The notes below the pieces were generated by a model that did not search any database, was not told the origin of the DNA, and saw only the letters and a list, made by a program, of their open reading frames with translations. A program made the position numbers and the translations under genes. DNA of 64,000 nucleotides from Luteimonas terricola (GTDB taxonomy: Bacteria > Pseudomonadota > Gammaproteobacteria > Xanthomonadales > Xanthomonadaceae). Positions 26,747 to 35,035 of the stretch are shown here, in pieces; the first letter of the stretch is position 1; the number at the start of each line of letters is the position of its first letter. Location of the stretch: contig NZ_SJRX01000003.1 of NCBI RefSeq assembly GCF_004352845.1, forward strand, positions 62,001 to 126,000. The letters run 5' to 3'.

Positions 26747-27256
26747 ATGAAAGCAATAGCAACCTCCTTCACCCTCGCCTTTGCACTGGCCGTCGCATCG
26801 CCCGCGATGGCACAGGCGTCGCAGTCGCATGCTCATCACCCGGCCGCCGCGGCATCCGTGGACGTGGACGTCCCAGCCGCCGCAGCGGCCGCTGTCGCCG
26901 TGGCGGAGCGGTTCAACACCGCCCTGTCCAGCGGCGACCTGGCCACGGTCGAAGCCCTGCTCGCTGCCGACGTCCTCATCCAGGAATCCGGAGGCGCCGA
27001 GCACAGTCGTGAGGAATACATGGGCCATCACGCCGCCAGCGATGCGGCGTTCCTCAAGGGCGCCCATCGCCAGCTGCTCCGTCAGCGTGCACGAACCGCT
27101 GGCGAGTTCGCATGGGTCGGAACCGAAAGCGAGTTGCATGCCCAGAAGGACGGAAAGCCACTGACCGTCCTGAGCGCCGAGACGATGGTGCTGAAGCAGG
27201 CTGCGGACGGCTGGCGGATCGTCCACATCCACTGGTCCTCGCGGACCAAGCGCTGA
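26747..27256 (+). CDS. Secreted NTF2-like (SnoaL-type) protein
   Basis: The 169-residue protein starts at ATG 26747 with signal peptide TSFTLAFALAVASPAMAQA, then HAHHP. An NTF2-like alpha/beta cone follows (VAERFNTALSSGDLATVEALLAADVLIQESGG, then LTVLSAETMVLKQAADGWRIVHIHWSS). The family includes small-molecule binding proteins and enzymes such as DUF4440 proteins. Position between copB and DUF411 and the mature-end His cluster suggest a periplasmic copper role. It has no counterpart in the second cop cluster. Confidence 0.8.
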   Translation: MKAIATSFTLAFALAVASPAMAQASQSHAHHPAAAASVDVDVPAAAAAAVAVAERFNTALSSGDLATVEALLAADVLIQESGGAEHSREEYMGHHAASDAAFLKGAHRQLLRQRARTAGEFAWVGTESELHAQKDGKPLTVLSAETMVLKQAADGWRIVHIHWSSRTKR

Positions 27257-27269
27257 ACGGAGAACCAAG

Positions 27270-27794
27270 ATGAAAGCTTGCAAATTGAGCCGCCTGACGT
27301 GGGTGACTCTCGTCGTGGCCGGTCTGGGTGCTTGCACACAGGCCGCTTCACCCGCGCAATCCACCATCGCGCCCGCCGCACAGGCCACCTCGGGAACGGC
27401 CGACTCGACTCCAGCAGCCCTGCCACGCATGACCGTCTACAAGAGCCCGACCTGCGGGTGCTGCAGTGCCTGGATCGACCACGTGCAGAAAGCGGGCTTC
27501 ACCGTGGATGTGCACGACATGGGTGACCTCGGTCCGGTCAAGGAGCGCCTGGGTGTTCCGTATGCAAAGGGCTCCTGCCACACGGCCGAGGTTGGCGGCT
27601 ACGTCATCGAAGGCCATGTCCCGGTCGCGGACATCAAGCGCCTCCTCGAAGAAAAGCCGGACGCACGCGGCCTGGTCCTCCCGGGAATGCCGCTTGGTTC
27701 GCCGGGCATGGAGGTTCCGGATGGGCGCCAGCAGCCGTACACGGTCGAGCTGGTCCATCACGACGGGACCATCGAACCGTTCGCACAGCACTGA
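27270..27794 (+). CDS. DUF411 metal-binding lipoprotein (cluster 1)
   Basis: The 174-residue protein begins with a lipobox (LVVAGLGACTQ) and carries the DUF411 domain: MTVYKSPTCGCCSAWIDHVQKAGF with a CGCC motif resembling a thioredoxin fold, then YAKGSCHTAEVGGYVIEGHVP and LPGMPLGSPGMEV. DUF411 proteins are periplasmic copper-binding or metallochaperone-like proteins often found in cop/cus clusters. A close paralogue occurs at 61187. Start ATG 27270 follows AACGGAGAACC, 13 bases after the previous stop. Confidence 0.88.
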   Translation: MKACKLSRLTWVTLVVAGLGACTQAASPAQSTIAPAAQATSGTADSTPAALPRMTVYKSPTCGCCSAWIDHVQKAGFTVDVHDMGDLGPVKERLGVPYAKGSCHTAEVGGYVIEGHVPVADIKRLLEEKPDARGLVLPGMPLGSPGMEVPDGRQQPYTVELVHHDGTIEPFAQH

Positions 27795-27852
27795 CTGTCA
27801 GGGCAACGCCCATGAACAACGTTGCATCACATTCGCAATGAGGAATATCCGT

Positions 27853-28236
27853 ATGAAATCGTCAAACGTCATTCGCTCCTTCGCGCTAGTCCTCGCAATT
27901 GCGGCGGGGCAGTTTTCGCTGCAGGTGGCGCACGCCCACGCGGCGCTGCAACAGTCCACGCCGGCGGCAGATGCGGTCGTGGCATCTCCAGAGGCAATCG
28001 ATCTCGTCTTCAACGAAACATTGCTGCCGCGGGCGTCCCGCCTGAAGCTGCTCATGATGCACGGCAGTTCCACCATGCCGATCGAGAACTTTACGACCGA
28101 GATCGTCAATGGCGGCAAGACCCTGCGTGCCAAGTTGTCTCGGCCGCTGGCTCCGGGCGTCTATACCGTGGAATACCGTGCCGTGGGAGGCGACAACCAT
28201 CCCATGACGGGCAGCTTCACATTCACGGTGCGCTGA
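27853..28236 (+). CDS. copC: Copper resistance protein CopC
   Basis: The 127-residue periplasmic protein has signal peptide ALVLAIAAGQFSLQVAHA, so the mature chain begins with His (HAALQQSTPA), the N-terminal Cu(II) ligand of CopC. Later ligands fit GGDNHPMTGSFTF (Asp and His). It has the beta-sandwich pattern (VDLVFNE-like AIDLVFNETLLPRASRLKL; PLAPGVYTVEYRAVGGDNHP). Met-rich Cu(I) sites are reduced, as in Cu(II)-only CopC proteins. GAGGA eight bases upstream selects ATG 27853 over ATG 27838. It hands Cu(II) to CopD, encoded next. Confidence 0.93.
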   Translation: MKSSNVIRSFALVLAIAAGQFSLQVAHAHAALQQSTPAADAVVASPEAIDLVFNETLLPRASRLKLLMMHGSSTMPIENFTTEIVNGGKTLRAKLSRPLAPGVYTVEYRAVGGDNHPMTGSFTFTVR

Positions 28237-28246
28237 GGAGTCGCGA

Positions 28247-29176
28247 ATGTTCGACTTGTCGGCTTATACACTGAGATTCCTGGAATACCTTGTTCTCATG
28301 GTTCTTTTCGGGGTTCCACTGTTCGGATGGTTCGGTTCGCGTCGATCGGCACACGCCGACGCCCTGGCCGGGTGGCCACTCATGGGCGTCCTATTGGTGA
28401 GTGCTATCGTCGGTATCGTGCTCACCGGCGCCGATGTCGTCTTCAAGACCGCGGGCATCATGGGAATGCCGGTTGCCGACGTTGATCGCGCATCGCTTGG
28501 CTGGTATCTGCTCGAGACGTCCGCGGGCCGGGCAGCGATGGCGAGAGGCGCGCTGCTGCTCGCCCTGATGTTTGTGCTCGGATGGCATCGTCGCCGCGGG
28601 AAGGTGGAGCCCGCCTTCCCGCTGGCGGCGACGCTGGCGGGCGGCGCACTCGCTTCGCTGGCATGGAACGGCCACGCCGCCGCTGGCGAGGGCTTGGCAG
28701 GCGCGGTCCGGCTTGCTGCAGGCATCGTCCATCTTCTCGCGGCAGGCGGCTGGATCGCAGCGGTCCTGATGTTCCTGGGGATGCTCCTGCGCGGCAAGGA
28801 GGCCTCCGGCAGCGGGCGTCTGCGATCAACACATGACTTTCTGCATGGGTTTTCGACGCTGGGAACGATTTTCGTTGGTGCGCTCATCGTGTCCGGCATC
28901 GCGCACTACGGGGATCTCACCGCGTGGTCGTTTTCGGCCCTGTTCCAGAGCACCTACGGGAAGTTGCTGCTGTTCAAACTGGCCCTGTTCGCTGGAATGC
29001 TGGGTTTGGGAGCGCTGCACCGATGGACGCTGGTGCCGCGCTTGGAACGAGCGCTGACCAGCGGAGATCCCGCGCAGGAGGTGCGGGCTTTGCGGCAGAG
29101 TGTTACGGCTGAGGCCGCGCTGGCCATCTTGATCCTGATTGTTGTTTCAGTGCTCGGGACGCTCAACCCCGAATAG
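28247..29176 (+). CDS. copD: Copper uptake/homeostasis membrane protein CopD
   Basis: The 309-residue inner-membrane protein has eight predicted helices and CopD-family signatures: GVPLFGWFG in the first helix, [14 protein letters not shown] with the conserved His in the centre, and [46 protein letters not shown]. CopD works with CopC to move copper across the inner membrane. It is ten bases after copC, so the two form an operon. The end of its coding region lies 61 bp before the start of the ATPase gene. Confidence 0.93.
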   Translation: MFDLSAYTLRFLEYLVLMVLFGVPLFGWFGSRRSAHADALAGWPLMGVLLVSAIVGIVLTGADVVFKTAGIMGMPVADVDRASLGWYLLETSAGRAAMARGALLLALMFVLGWHRRRGKVEPAFPLAATLAGGALASLAWNGHAAAGEGLAGAVRLAAGIVHLLAAGGWIAAVLMFLGMLLRGKEASGSGRLRSTHDFLHGFSTLGTIFVGALIVSGIAHYGDLTAWSFSALFQSTYGKLLLFKLALFAGMLGLGALHRWTLVPRLERALTSGDPAQEVRALRQSVTAEAALAILILIVVSVLGTLNPE

Positions 29177-29237
29177 CTGTTTAACCCGCAATGGCACACT
29201 GCCTTGGCAGTCCATCCTCACTAAAGCGAGCATCGGC

Positions 29238-31664
29238 ATGAACTCACCGTCGTCCCATGACCATCACCATTCCGCAGGCGAAGCCCCTGTCGAGACTGCG
29301 GATGGACGGGTAACCGACCCGGTCTGTGGCATGCAGGTAGATCCCGCCACCACGCCGCATCATGCGGACCACGCCGGCGCCCATTTTCACTTCTGCTCGG
29401 AGCGATGCCGCGCGAAGTTCGTGGCTGAGCCCGAGCGCTACCTGACGTCCCGGGATGAGCCCGAGGTGACCCAGCCCGGCGCCATCTACACCTGCCCGAT
29501 GCACCCTGAAGTCCGGCAACAGGGTCCGGGCAACTGTCCTTTCTGCGGCATGGCGCTGGAACCGGAAATGCCGAGCCTGGAGGACGATGACAATCCGGAA
29601 CTTCGCGACTTCTCACGCCGGTTCTGGTGGACGCTTCCGCTGACGGTGGTGACGCTCGTGCTGGCCATGTTCGGCCAGTACCTCCCGCGTGTCGTGCTGG
29701 GCGGCGTACAGATGTTGCCGCTGTCGATCGACGTGCAGACCTGGGTCGAGCTGGTTCTGACCACGCCCGTCGTGCTGTGGGCTGGCTGGCCGTTCTTCGA
29801 ACGCTGCGTGCAGTCGATCCGCAACCGCAGCCCGAACATGTTCACCCTCATCGGCATTGGCGTCGCGGCCGCCTTTGGCTACAGCCTGGTCGCCACGCTG
29901 GCACCCGGGTTGTTCCCGCCGTCGTTTACCGAACATGGGCGCGTCGGCGTGTATTACGAGGCGGCGGCAGTGATCGTGTCGCTGACGCTGCTCGGCCAGA
30001 TGCTGGAACTGCGGGCTCGCTCGAAAACCTCCGCGGCGATCAAGGGGCTGCTTGGACTGGCACCGAAGGAAGCCCGGCGGGTCAATCCCGACGGCACCGA
30101 GGAGGACATCCCGCTGACCCATGTCCATGTCGGCGACCACCTGCGCGTGCGCCCCGGCGAGAAGGTGCCGGTCGATGGCGAGGTGGTGGAAGGCCATTCC
30201 AGCGTCGACGAGTCGATGCTCACGGGCGAACCGATCCCGGTCGAGAAGACCGCTGGCGACCAGGTCATCGGCGCGACCCAGAACGGCACCGGCGCGCTGG
30301 TGATCCGCGCCGCCAAGGTGGGTTCCGATACCGTGCTTTCGCAGATCGTGCAGCTGGTCGCGCAGGCGCAGCGTTCCCGCGCGCCGATGCAGCGCATGGC
30401 CGATACCGTCGCCTACTGGTTCGTGCTCGCGGTGCTGGCGATCGCGGTGGCCACCTTCTTCATCTGGGGCATCTTCGGCCCGGAGCCGGCCTGGACCTAC
30501 GCCGTGCTCAACGCGGTCTCGGTGCTGATCATCGCCTGCCCATGCGCGCTGGGCCTGGCGACGCCGATGTCGATCATGGTCGCCACGGGCAAGGCGGCAC
30601 AGGTCGGCGTGCTGTTCCGGGATGCCGAGGCCATCGAGCACATGCGCCGCATCGATACGCTGATCGTCGACAAGACCGGCACCCTCACCGAAGGGCGCCC
30701 CGCCTTCAAGGAAGTCGTGGCCTTCGAGGGCTTCGACGCCGACCGGGTCCTGCACTTGGCCGCCAGCCTGGACCAGGGCAGCGAGCATCCGCTGGCCGAC
30801 GCCATCGTCGCCGAGGCCCGGCGCCGGAACTTCGAGTTCGACCGCGTGGAGGGCTTCGACTCGGTGACCGGCATGGGCGTGCGTGGGACGGTAGCCGGCC
30901 ACGCGCTTGCGCTGGGCAATACCGCACTCATGGACGACCTGGGCGCCAATCCCGGTGCGCATGTCGACGTGGCCGAACGTCTGCGCCGCGAAGGCGCGAG
31001 CGCCATGTTCCTTGCCGTGGACGGCCGCCTGGCGGGCCTGATCGCGGTCGCCGACCCCATCAAGGCCTCGGCCGCGGCCGCCATTGATGAGCTGCATGCC
31101 GCGGGGCTGCGCATCATCATGGCCACCGGCGATGGGCTCACCACCGCACGCGCCGTGGCCGCCGAGCTGGGCCTGGACGAAGTGCATGGCGAGGTCCGCC
31201 CCGAGGACAAGGCCGAGCTGGTGCAGCGCCTCAAGCGCGAAGGCCGGCGGGTGGCGATGGCGGGCGACGGCATCAACGACGCGCCGGCGCTGGCCGCAGC
31301 CGACGTCGGGATCGCCATGGGCACGGGCACCGACGTCGCGATGTCCAGCGCGCAGATCACCCTGGTCAAGGGCGACCTGCGCGGCATCCTGCGCGCTCGG
31401 AAGATCTCCCAGGCCACGGTGGCCAACATGAAGCAGAACCTCACCTTCGCGTTCCTGTACAACGCGCTGGGGGTTCCGGTCGCGGCCGGGGTGCTCTACC
31501 CCGCATTCGGGATCCTGCTGAGCCCGATGGTCGCGGCGCTCGCCATGAGCCTGAGCTCGGTATCGGTGGTGGCCAATGCACTTCGCCTGGCCAAGTCCGC
31601 GTCGGTCCCGGCAGGACCGACGACGACGGCATCAGACCAGGCGCCTGGCTTGGCCCGGACTTGA
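29238..31664 (+). CDS. Copper-exporting P1B-type ATPase with YHS and metal-binding N-terminus
   Basis: The start is ATG 29238; the upstream frame extension overlaps copD and is not coding. The 808-residue protein has HDHHH, a YHS metal-binding domain ([18 protein letters not shown]; residues about 27-70) and a second domain [21 protein letters not shown] at about 83-105. Eight helices follow, with the Cu(I) site [10 protein letters not shown], phosphorylation site [10 protein letters not shown], the TGE loop and [16 protein letters not shown]. It pumps Cu(I) from the cytoplasm. It has no classical N-terminal CxxC HMA domain, as in CopF/SilP-type pumps. Confidence 0.94.
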   Translation: MNSPSSHDHHHSAGEAPVETADGRVTDPVCGMQVDPATTPHHADHAGAHFHFCSERCRAKFVAEPERYLTSRDEPEVTQPGAIYTCPMHPEVRQQGPGNCPFCGMALEPEMPSLEDDDNPELRDFSRRFWWTLPLTVVTLVLAMFGQYLPRVVLGGVQMLPLSIDVQTWVELVLTTPVVLWAGWPFFERCVQSIRNRSPNMFTLIGIGVAAAFGYSLVATLAPGLFPPSFTEHGRVGVYYEAAAVIVSLTLLGQMLELRARSKTSAAIKGLLGLAPKEARRVNPDGTEEDIPLTHVHVGDHLRVRPGEKVPVDGEVVEGHSSVDESMLTGEPIPVEKTAGDQVIGATQNGTGALVIRAAKVGSDTVLSQIVQLVAQAQRSRAPMQRMADTVAYWFVLAVLAIAVATFFIWGIFGPEPAWTYAVLNAVSVLIIACPCALGLATPMSIMVATGKAAQVGVLFRDAEAIEHMRRIDTLIVDKTGTLTEGRPAFKEVVAFEGFDADRVLHLAASLDQGSEHPLADAIVAEARRRNFEFDRVEGFDSVTGMGVRGTVAGHALALGNTALMDDLGANPGAHVDVAERLRREGASAMFLAVDGRLAGLIAVADPIKASAAAAIDELHAAGLRIIMATGDGLTTARAVAAELGLDEVHGEVRPEDKAELVQRLKREGRRVAMAGDGINDAPALAAADVGIAMGTGTDVAMSSAQITLVKGDLRGILRARKISQATVANMKQNLTFAFLYNALGVPVAAGVLYPAFGILLSPMVAALAMSLSSVSVVANALRLAKSASVPAGPTTTASDQAPGLART

Positions 31665-31708
31665 TATGGGTCAGTTGCTTCAGTCCCGGTAAGAAGTAAG
31701 CTCAAGTC

Positions 31709-32131
31709 ATGACCCGCCTTCGCCATCGGAAATGGTTCCAGCGCACCGTCCTCCTCGCGATGGCGGCGCTGCTCTGGTCCCAGTTCGCGCTGGCCGGCCA
31801 TGGCGAGTGCCTGGATCTCCCAGGCACGCCGGCGGCGTTTGTCGCTGCCGCCACCGACACCCATCACGACCATGGCCACGGCTGCGATGCCGAGGTTCAC
31901 TCGGCGAGCAAGGCGTTGTGCGGCGCACACTGCACCGAGGGTGACCTCTCGGCGGATAGCGGGCGCATTCCTTCGATTCCGCCGCTGCTTGTCGGAGCAT
32001 GGCTCTCCTGGTTTGCGGTCGCCGAGATTGCGAATGGTGCGCCGGGCGCCACGTCCACATGGGTGGACTCGCCACCCAGGCCCTCGTGGCACCGGCCGAC
32101 CGCCCATCCCGCGGCCCTCCTGCTGATTTGA
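31709..32131 (+). CDS. Secreted His/Cys-rich small protein upstream of the cus operon
   Basis: The 140-residue protein has a signal peptide (VLLAMAALLWSQFALAG) and a possible metal-binding segment, HHDHGHGCDAEVH, then KALCGAHCTEG. The C-terminal part has a hydrophobic stretch (PPLLVGAWLSWFAVAEI). It lies 130 bp before the TolC-like gene, in the position that CopL- or CzcI-like proteins occupy in other efflux operons. It is probably a periplasmic metal sensor or buffer; similarity to CopL is only in composition. Confidence 0.6.
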   Translation: MTRLRHRKWFQRTVLLAMAALLWSQFALAGHGECLDLPGTPAAFVAAATDTHHDHGHGCDAEVHSASKALCGAHCTEGDLSADSGRIPSIPPLLVGAWLSWFAVAEIANGAPGATSTWVDSPPRPSWHRPTAHPAALLLI

Positions 32132-32260
32132 TGCCCGAACGCTGACTGCGCCGCACGTCTGTGCGGCGCAGTACTGTGCGTTCACGCCGTGCCTCGTCAC
32201 GGCATGTGTTCCTGCCCTCGTCCGAGCGACTTGCGTCGCGTCGGCCCAAGGACATCTGAC

Positions 32261-33583
32261 ATGGCATCCCTGTTCGACCGACTGCAGGCCCGGCGCCTGC
32301 ACCCTCGCCCGCTGTTCCGCCGTCGGCCACCGCTCCGGCACCTGCTTCCCTGCCTGCTCGCCAGCGCCTTGTGGACGCTGGCGCTGCCGGCGTCGGCCAC
32401 CGACCCTGTCCCGGGGCACAACCTCGAGTCGATCCGCGCCTGGGTTCTCGAACACAACCCCGAGCTACGGGCCATGGACTTCGAGGCCCAGGCTGCCGAA
32501 GCGCGGATCCTGCCGGCAGGCGCCCTGCCCGACCCGACGGCCTCCGTGGGATTCCGCGGCCTTGATCCGGACGAGCCCTGGCGCACCCCCGATGCCGGCC
32601 GCGAGGTCGACTACGCGCTGCGCCAGCGCTTCCCGCTTTGGGGCAAGCGCGGCTTGGCGCGGACCGCGGCCAGCCAAGATGCGATCGCGGTCGGGCTCGA
32701 CCGCATCACCACTGCGCGCGACCTGCTGGTTGTTGCCGAGGTCGCCTACGTGCGCTATTGGCATGCTGACCAAGCCGTCGCCGTGCTCGATCGTCGCATC
32801 GCCCTGCTCCGCCAGGTCGAAGAGATGGCCGGCGTCCGCTACGCCCTCGGCCAAGCGGCACAGCAGGACGCGATCCGCGCCCAGGTCGAGCAGACCAGCC
32901 TCCAGCGCGAGCGGATCGAGCGCATTGCCGCTAAACAGGAGGCCGTCGCCACATTGAACGCGGTGCTGGGTCGCCGCTCCGATGCGCCCCTGGTCAGCCC
33001 CGATGAGGCGCCCCGCCTCTTCGTTCGCAGCGCTTCGCTGGCCGAAGCACTGGATGGCGCCGATGCGCATCCGGCAGTGCGTTCGCAGTGGGCCCGCGCC
33101 GAGGCCGCCCGCACGAACGTGGTGCTGGAGCGTCGCAACCGGTATCCCGATATCACCGTGGGCGTGGGCGCGATGCAACTCGGCAATGGGATCGAAAGCA
33201 CCGAGCTGATGTTGGAGGTGGAGATCCCGTTCCAGCAGCGCGCCCGACGCGAGCGCGAGCGCGAATCCCGCCTGCTCGAAGACGCAGCACTCGCCCGCAT
33301 GGACGCCACGCTCCGGAACGTCGAAGAACGCGGTGCCTCCGCCTGGACGCAGTGGACCAGCGCACGCGAACGGCGCGAGCTGATCGAGAACACGCTGCTG
33401 CCGCAAGCGGACGCCAACTGGCAGTCCGCGCTGGCCAGCTACCAGGTCGGTGAAGTCGACTTCGGAACGCTGCTCGAAGCACTCAATGAATGGCAGGGCG
33501 CCGACCTCGCACGGGTCGATGCGCTGCGTGACGAACTGTCGGGCGCCGCCGCCGTGCGCGCCATCGAAGGAGACATCCAATGA
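32261..33583 (+). CDS. cusC: Outer-membrane efflux protein, CusC/TolC family
   Basis: The 440-residue protein starts at ATG 32261 (the upstream extension lacks signal character). An Arg-rich n-region and signal HLLPCLLASALWTLALPASA are followed by two outer-membrane efflux (OEP) repeats with long coiled helices (ESIRAWVLEHNPELRAMDFEAQAAEAR; VGVRYALGQ-like segments; LLEALNEWQGADLARVDALRDEL). It forms the trimeric outer-membrane duct for the CusBA pump encoded next. Its stop overlaps the cusB start (ATGA at 33580). Confidence 0.9.
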   Translation: MASLFDRLQARRLHPRPLFRRRPPLRHLLPCLLASALWTLALPASATDPVPGHNLESIRAWVLEHNPELRAMDFEAQAAEARILPAGALPDPTASVGFRGLDPDEPWRTPDAGREVDYALRQRFPLWGKRGLARTAASQDAIAVGLDRITTARDLLVVAEVAYVRYWHADQAVAVLDRRIALLRQVEEMAGVRYALGQAAQQDAIRAQVEQTSLQRERIERIAAKQEAVATLNAVLGRRSDAPLVSPDEAPRLFVRSASLAEALDGADAHPAVRSQWARAEAARTNVVLERRNRYPDITVGVGAMQLGNGIESTELMLEVEIPFQQRARRERERESRLLEDAALARMDATLRNVEERGASAWTQWTSARERRELIENTLLPQADANWQSALASYQVGEVDFGTLLEALNEWQGADLARVDALRDELSGAAAVRAIEGDIQ

Positions 33584-35034
33584 CCCGTGTCCAGACTCTG
33601 TCGCTCGCCATTGGCGTCGCGCTCGCCGCCCTCGCCGTCGGCTGGATGGCCGGCCGCGCCACGAACAATTCACCGGCCGCAGGCACCTCGGTCGACGCGC
33701 CGGCCGCCGAACGCAAGGTGCTCTATTACCGCAATCCCATGGGCCTCCCGGACACGTCGCCGGTGCCGAAGAAGGACCCGATGGGCATGGACTACGTCCC
33801 GGTCTATGCCGGCGACGCACCGCCGGCGGCGCCGGGCACGGTGGTGATGCCCCCAGACAAGGTGCAGGCGCTGGGCGTGCGCACCGAAGCGGTCACGCGC
33901 GGGGCCCTGGCCACCACCGTGCGCACCAGCGGCACGGTCGAGGTCGACGAGACCCGGCAGTACGCGATCGCCCCGCGCTTCGAAGGCTGGGTGGAGCGGT
34001 TGTATGCGAACCAGACCGGCATGCGGGTCGGCGCCGGGCAGCCCCTGCTGTCCGTTTACAGCCCGCAGCTGGCCGCAGCGCAGCAGGAATACCGGCTGGC
34101 CGACGAGACTGCCCGCCGGCTGGCCGAGTCCGATCCCGCGAGCGCGGCGTCAATGGTCCGCCTGCGCGATGCCGCACGCACCCGCCTGCGCAACTGGGAA
34201 ATCAGCGATTCGCAACTGGGCAAGACGGCCTTGGTCCTCACTGCGCCCGCGGACGCGGTCGTGATCGAGAAGCCGGTGGTCCAGGGCGCGCGCTTCGAGC
34301 CGGGCGAAACCATCCTGCGCCTGGCCGACCTGTCAACGGTCTGGGTGATCGCCAAGGTGCCGGCGGCGCAGGCCTCGGAGATCAGGGTCGGACAGCCGGC
34401 GCGCTTCGAAACCGTGGCCCTGCCAGGCCAGGTGACCGAGGGCGAGGTCACGTTTGTGCAGCCGGTCGTCGATGCGCAGACGCGCACCGTGGATGTGCGT
34501 ATCGCGCTGCCCAATCCCGACGGCGACCTGCGGCCCGGGCTCTACGGGACCGTGCTGCTCGAGGAGCGGGGGGCAGGACCGGTCCTGACCGTTCCGCGCT
34601 CGGCCGTGCTCGACAGCGGCACGCGCCAGATGGTGCTGATTGAAACCGGCCCGGGACGTTTCGCGCCGCGCGACGTCACCTTGGGGCGGCGCGGCGGGGA
34701 TCGCATCGAGGTTCTGGACGGGGTCGCCGAGGGCGAGCAGGTCGTGGTCTCCGCCAACTTCCTGATCGACGCCGAAAGCAACCTGCAGTCCGCGCTCGAA
34801 GGTTTGGCCGGTCACGCGGGCCACGGCTCGCCCTCGGACGCCAGCGAGGATCCACACGCAGGGCACGACGAGGCCACCGCCGATCCACATGCCGGTCACA
34901 CCATGCCGGCCGCCCCGGAGTCGACGCCGCCCCCCGACAGCGGCAACGGCGCCCATGACGATCATGATGGCCAAGGCGACCACGGGGCCGTGAGCGACCA
35001 CGACGCTCCCGTTACCGACCACGAGGGGCACTGA
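33580..35034 (+). CDS. cusB: Periplasmic adaptor CusB with heavy-metal-binding domain and His-rich tail
   Basis: The 484-residue protein has one N-terminal membrane anchor (LSLAIGVALAALAVGWMAGR) and a heavy-metal-binding domain YYRNPMGLPDTSPVPKKDPMG (residues about 48-75) typical of CusB. The lipoyl/barrel-sandwich and alpha-hairpin regions follow (YAIAPRFEGWVERLYANQTG; LSVYSPQLAAAQQEYRL). The last 75 residues are His/Asp-rich (HAGHGSPSDASEDPHAGHD, DDHDGQGDHGAVSDHD), an extension not standard for CusB. It bridges CusC and CusA and hands Cu(I)/Ag(I) to CusA. Confidence 0.93.
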   Translation: MTRVQTLSLAIGVALAALAVGWMAGRATNNSPAAGTSVDAPAAERKVLYYRNPMGLPDTSPVPKKDPMGMDYVPVYAGDAPPAAPGTVVMPPDKVQALGVRTEAVTRGALATTVRTSGTVEVDETRQYAIAPRFEGWVERLYANQTGMRVGAGQPLLSVYSPQLAAAQQEYRLADETARRLAESDPASAASMVRLRDAARTRLRNWEISDSQLGKTALVLTAPADAVVIEKPVVQGARFEPGETILRLADLSTVWVIAKVPAAQASEIRVGQPARFETVALPGQVTEGEVTFVQPVVDAQTRTVDVRIALPNPDGDLRPGLYGTVLLEERGAGPVLTVPRSAVLDSGTRQMVLIETGPGRFAPRDVTLGRRGGDRIEVLDGVAEGEQVVVSANFLIDAESNLQSALEGLAGHAGHGSPSDASEDPHAGHDEATADPHAGHTMPAAPESTPPPDSGNGAHDDHDGQGDHGAVSDHDAPVTDHEGH

Positions 35035-35035
35035 C

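Noticed and set aside
29613-31187. 524-codon minus-strand frame opposite the copper ATPase
   Set aside because: Composition (His/Gln/Arg/Gly repeats) and full overlap with a clearly real P-type ATPase mark it as a shadow.
31661-31674. Second Anr-like word TTGATATGGGTCAG
   Set aside because: Two mismatches to the consensus and overlaps the ATPase stop codon, so it is probably chance.
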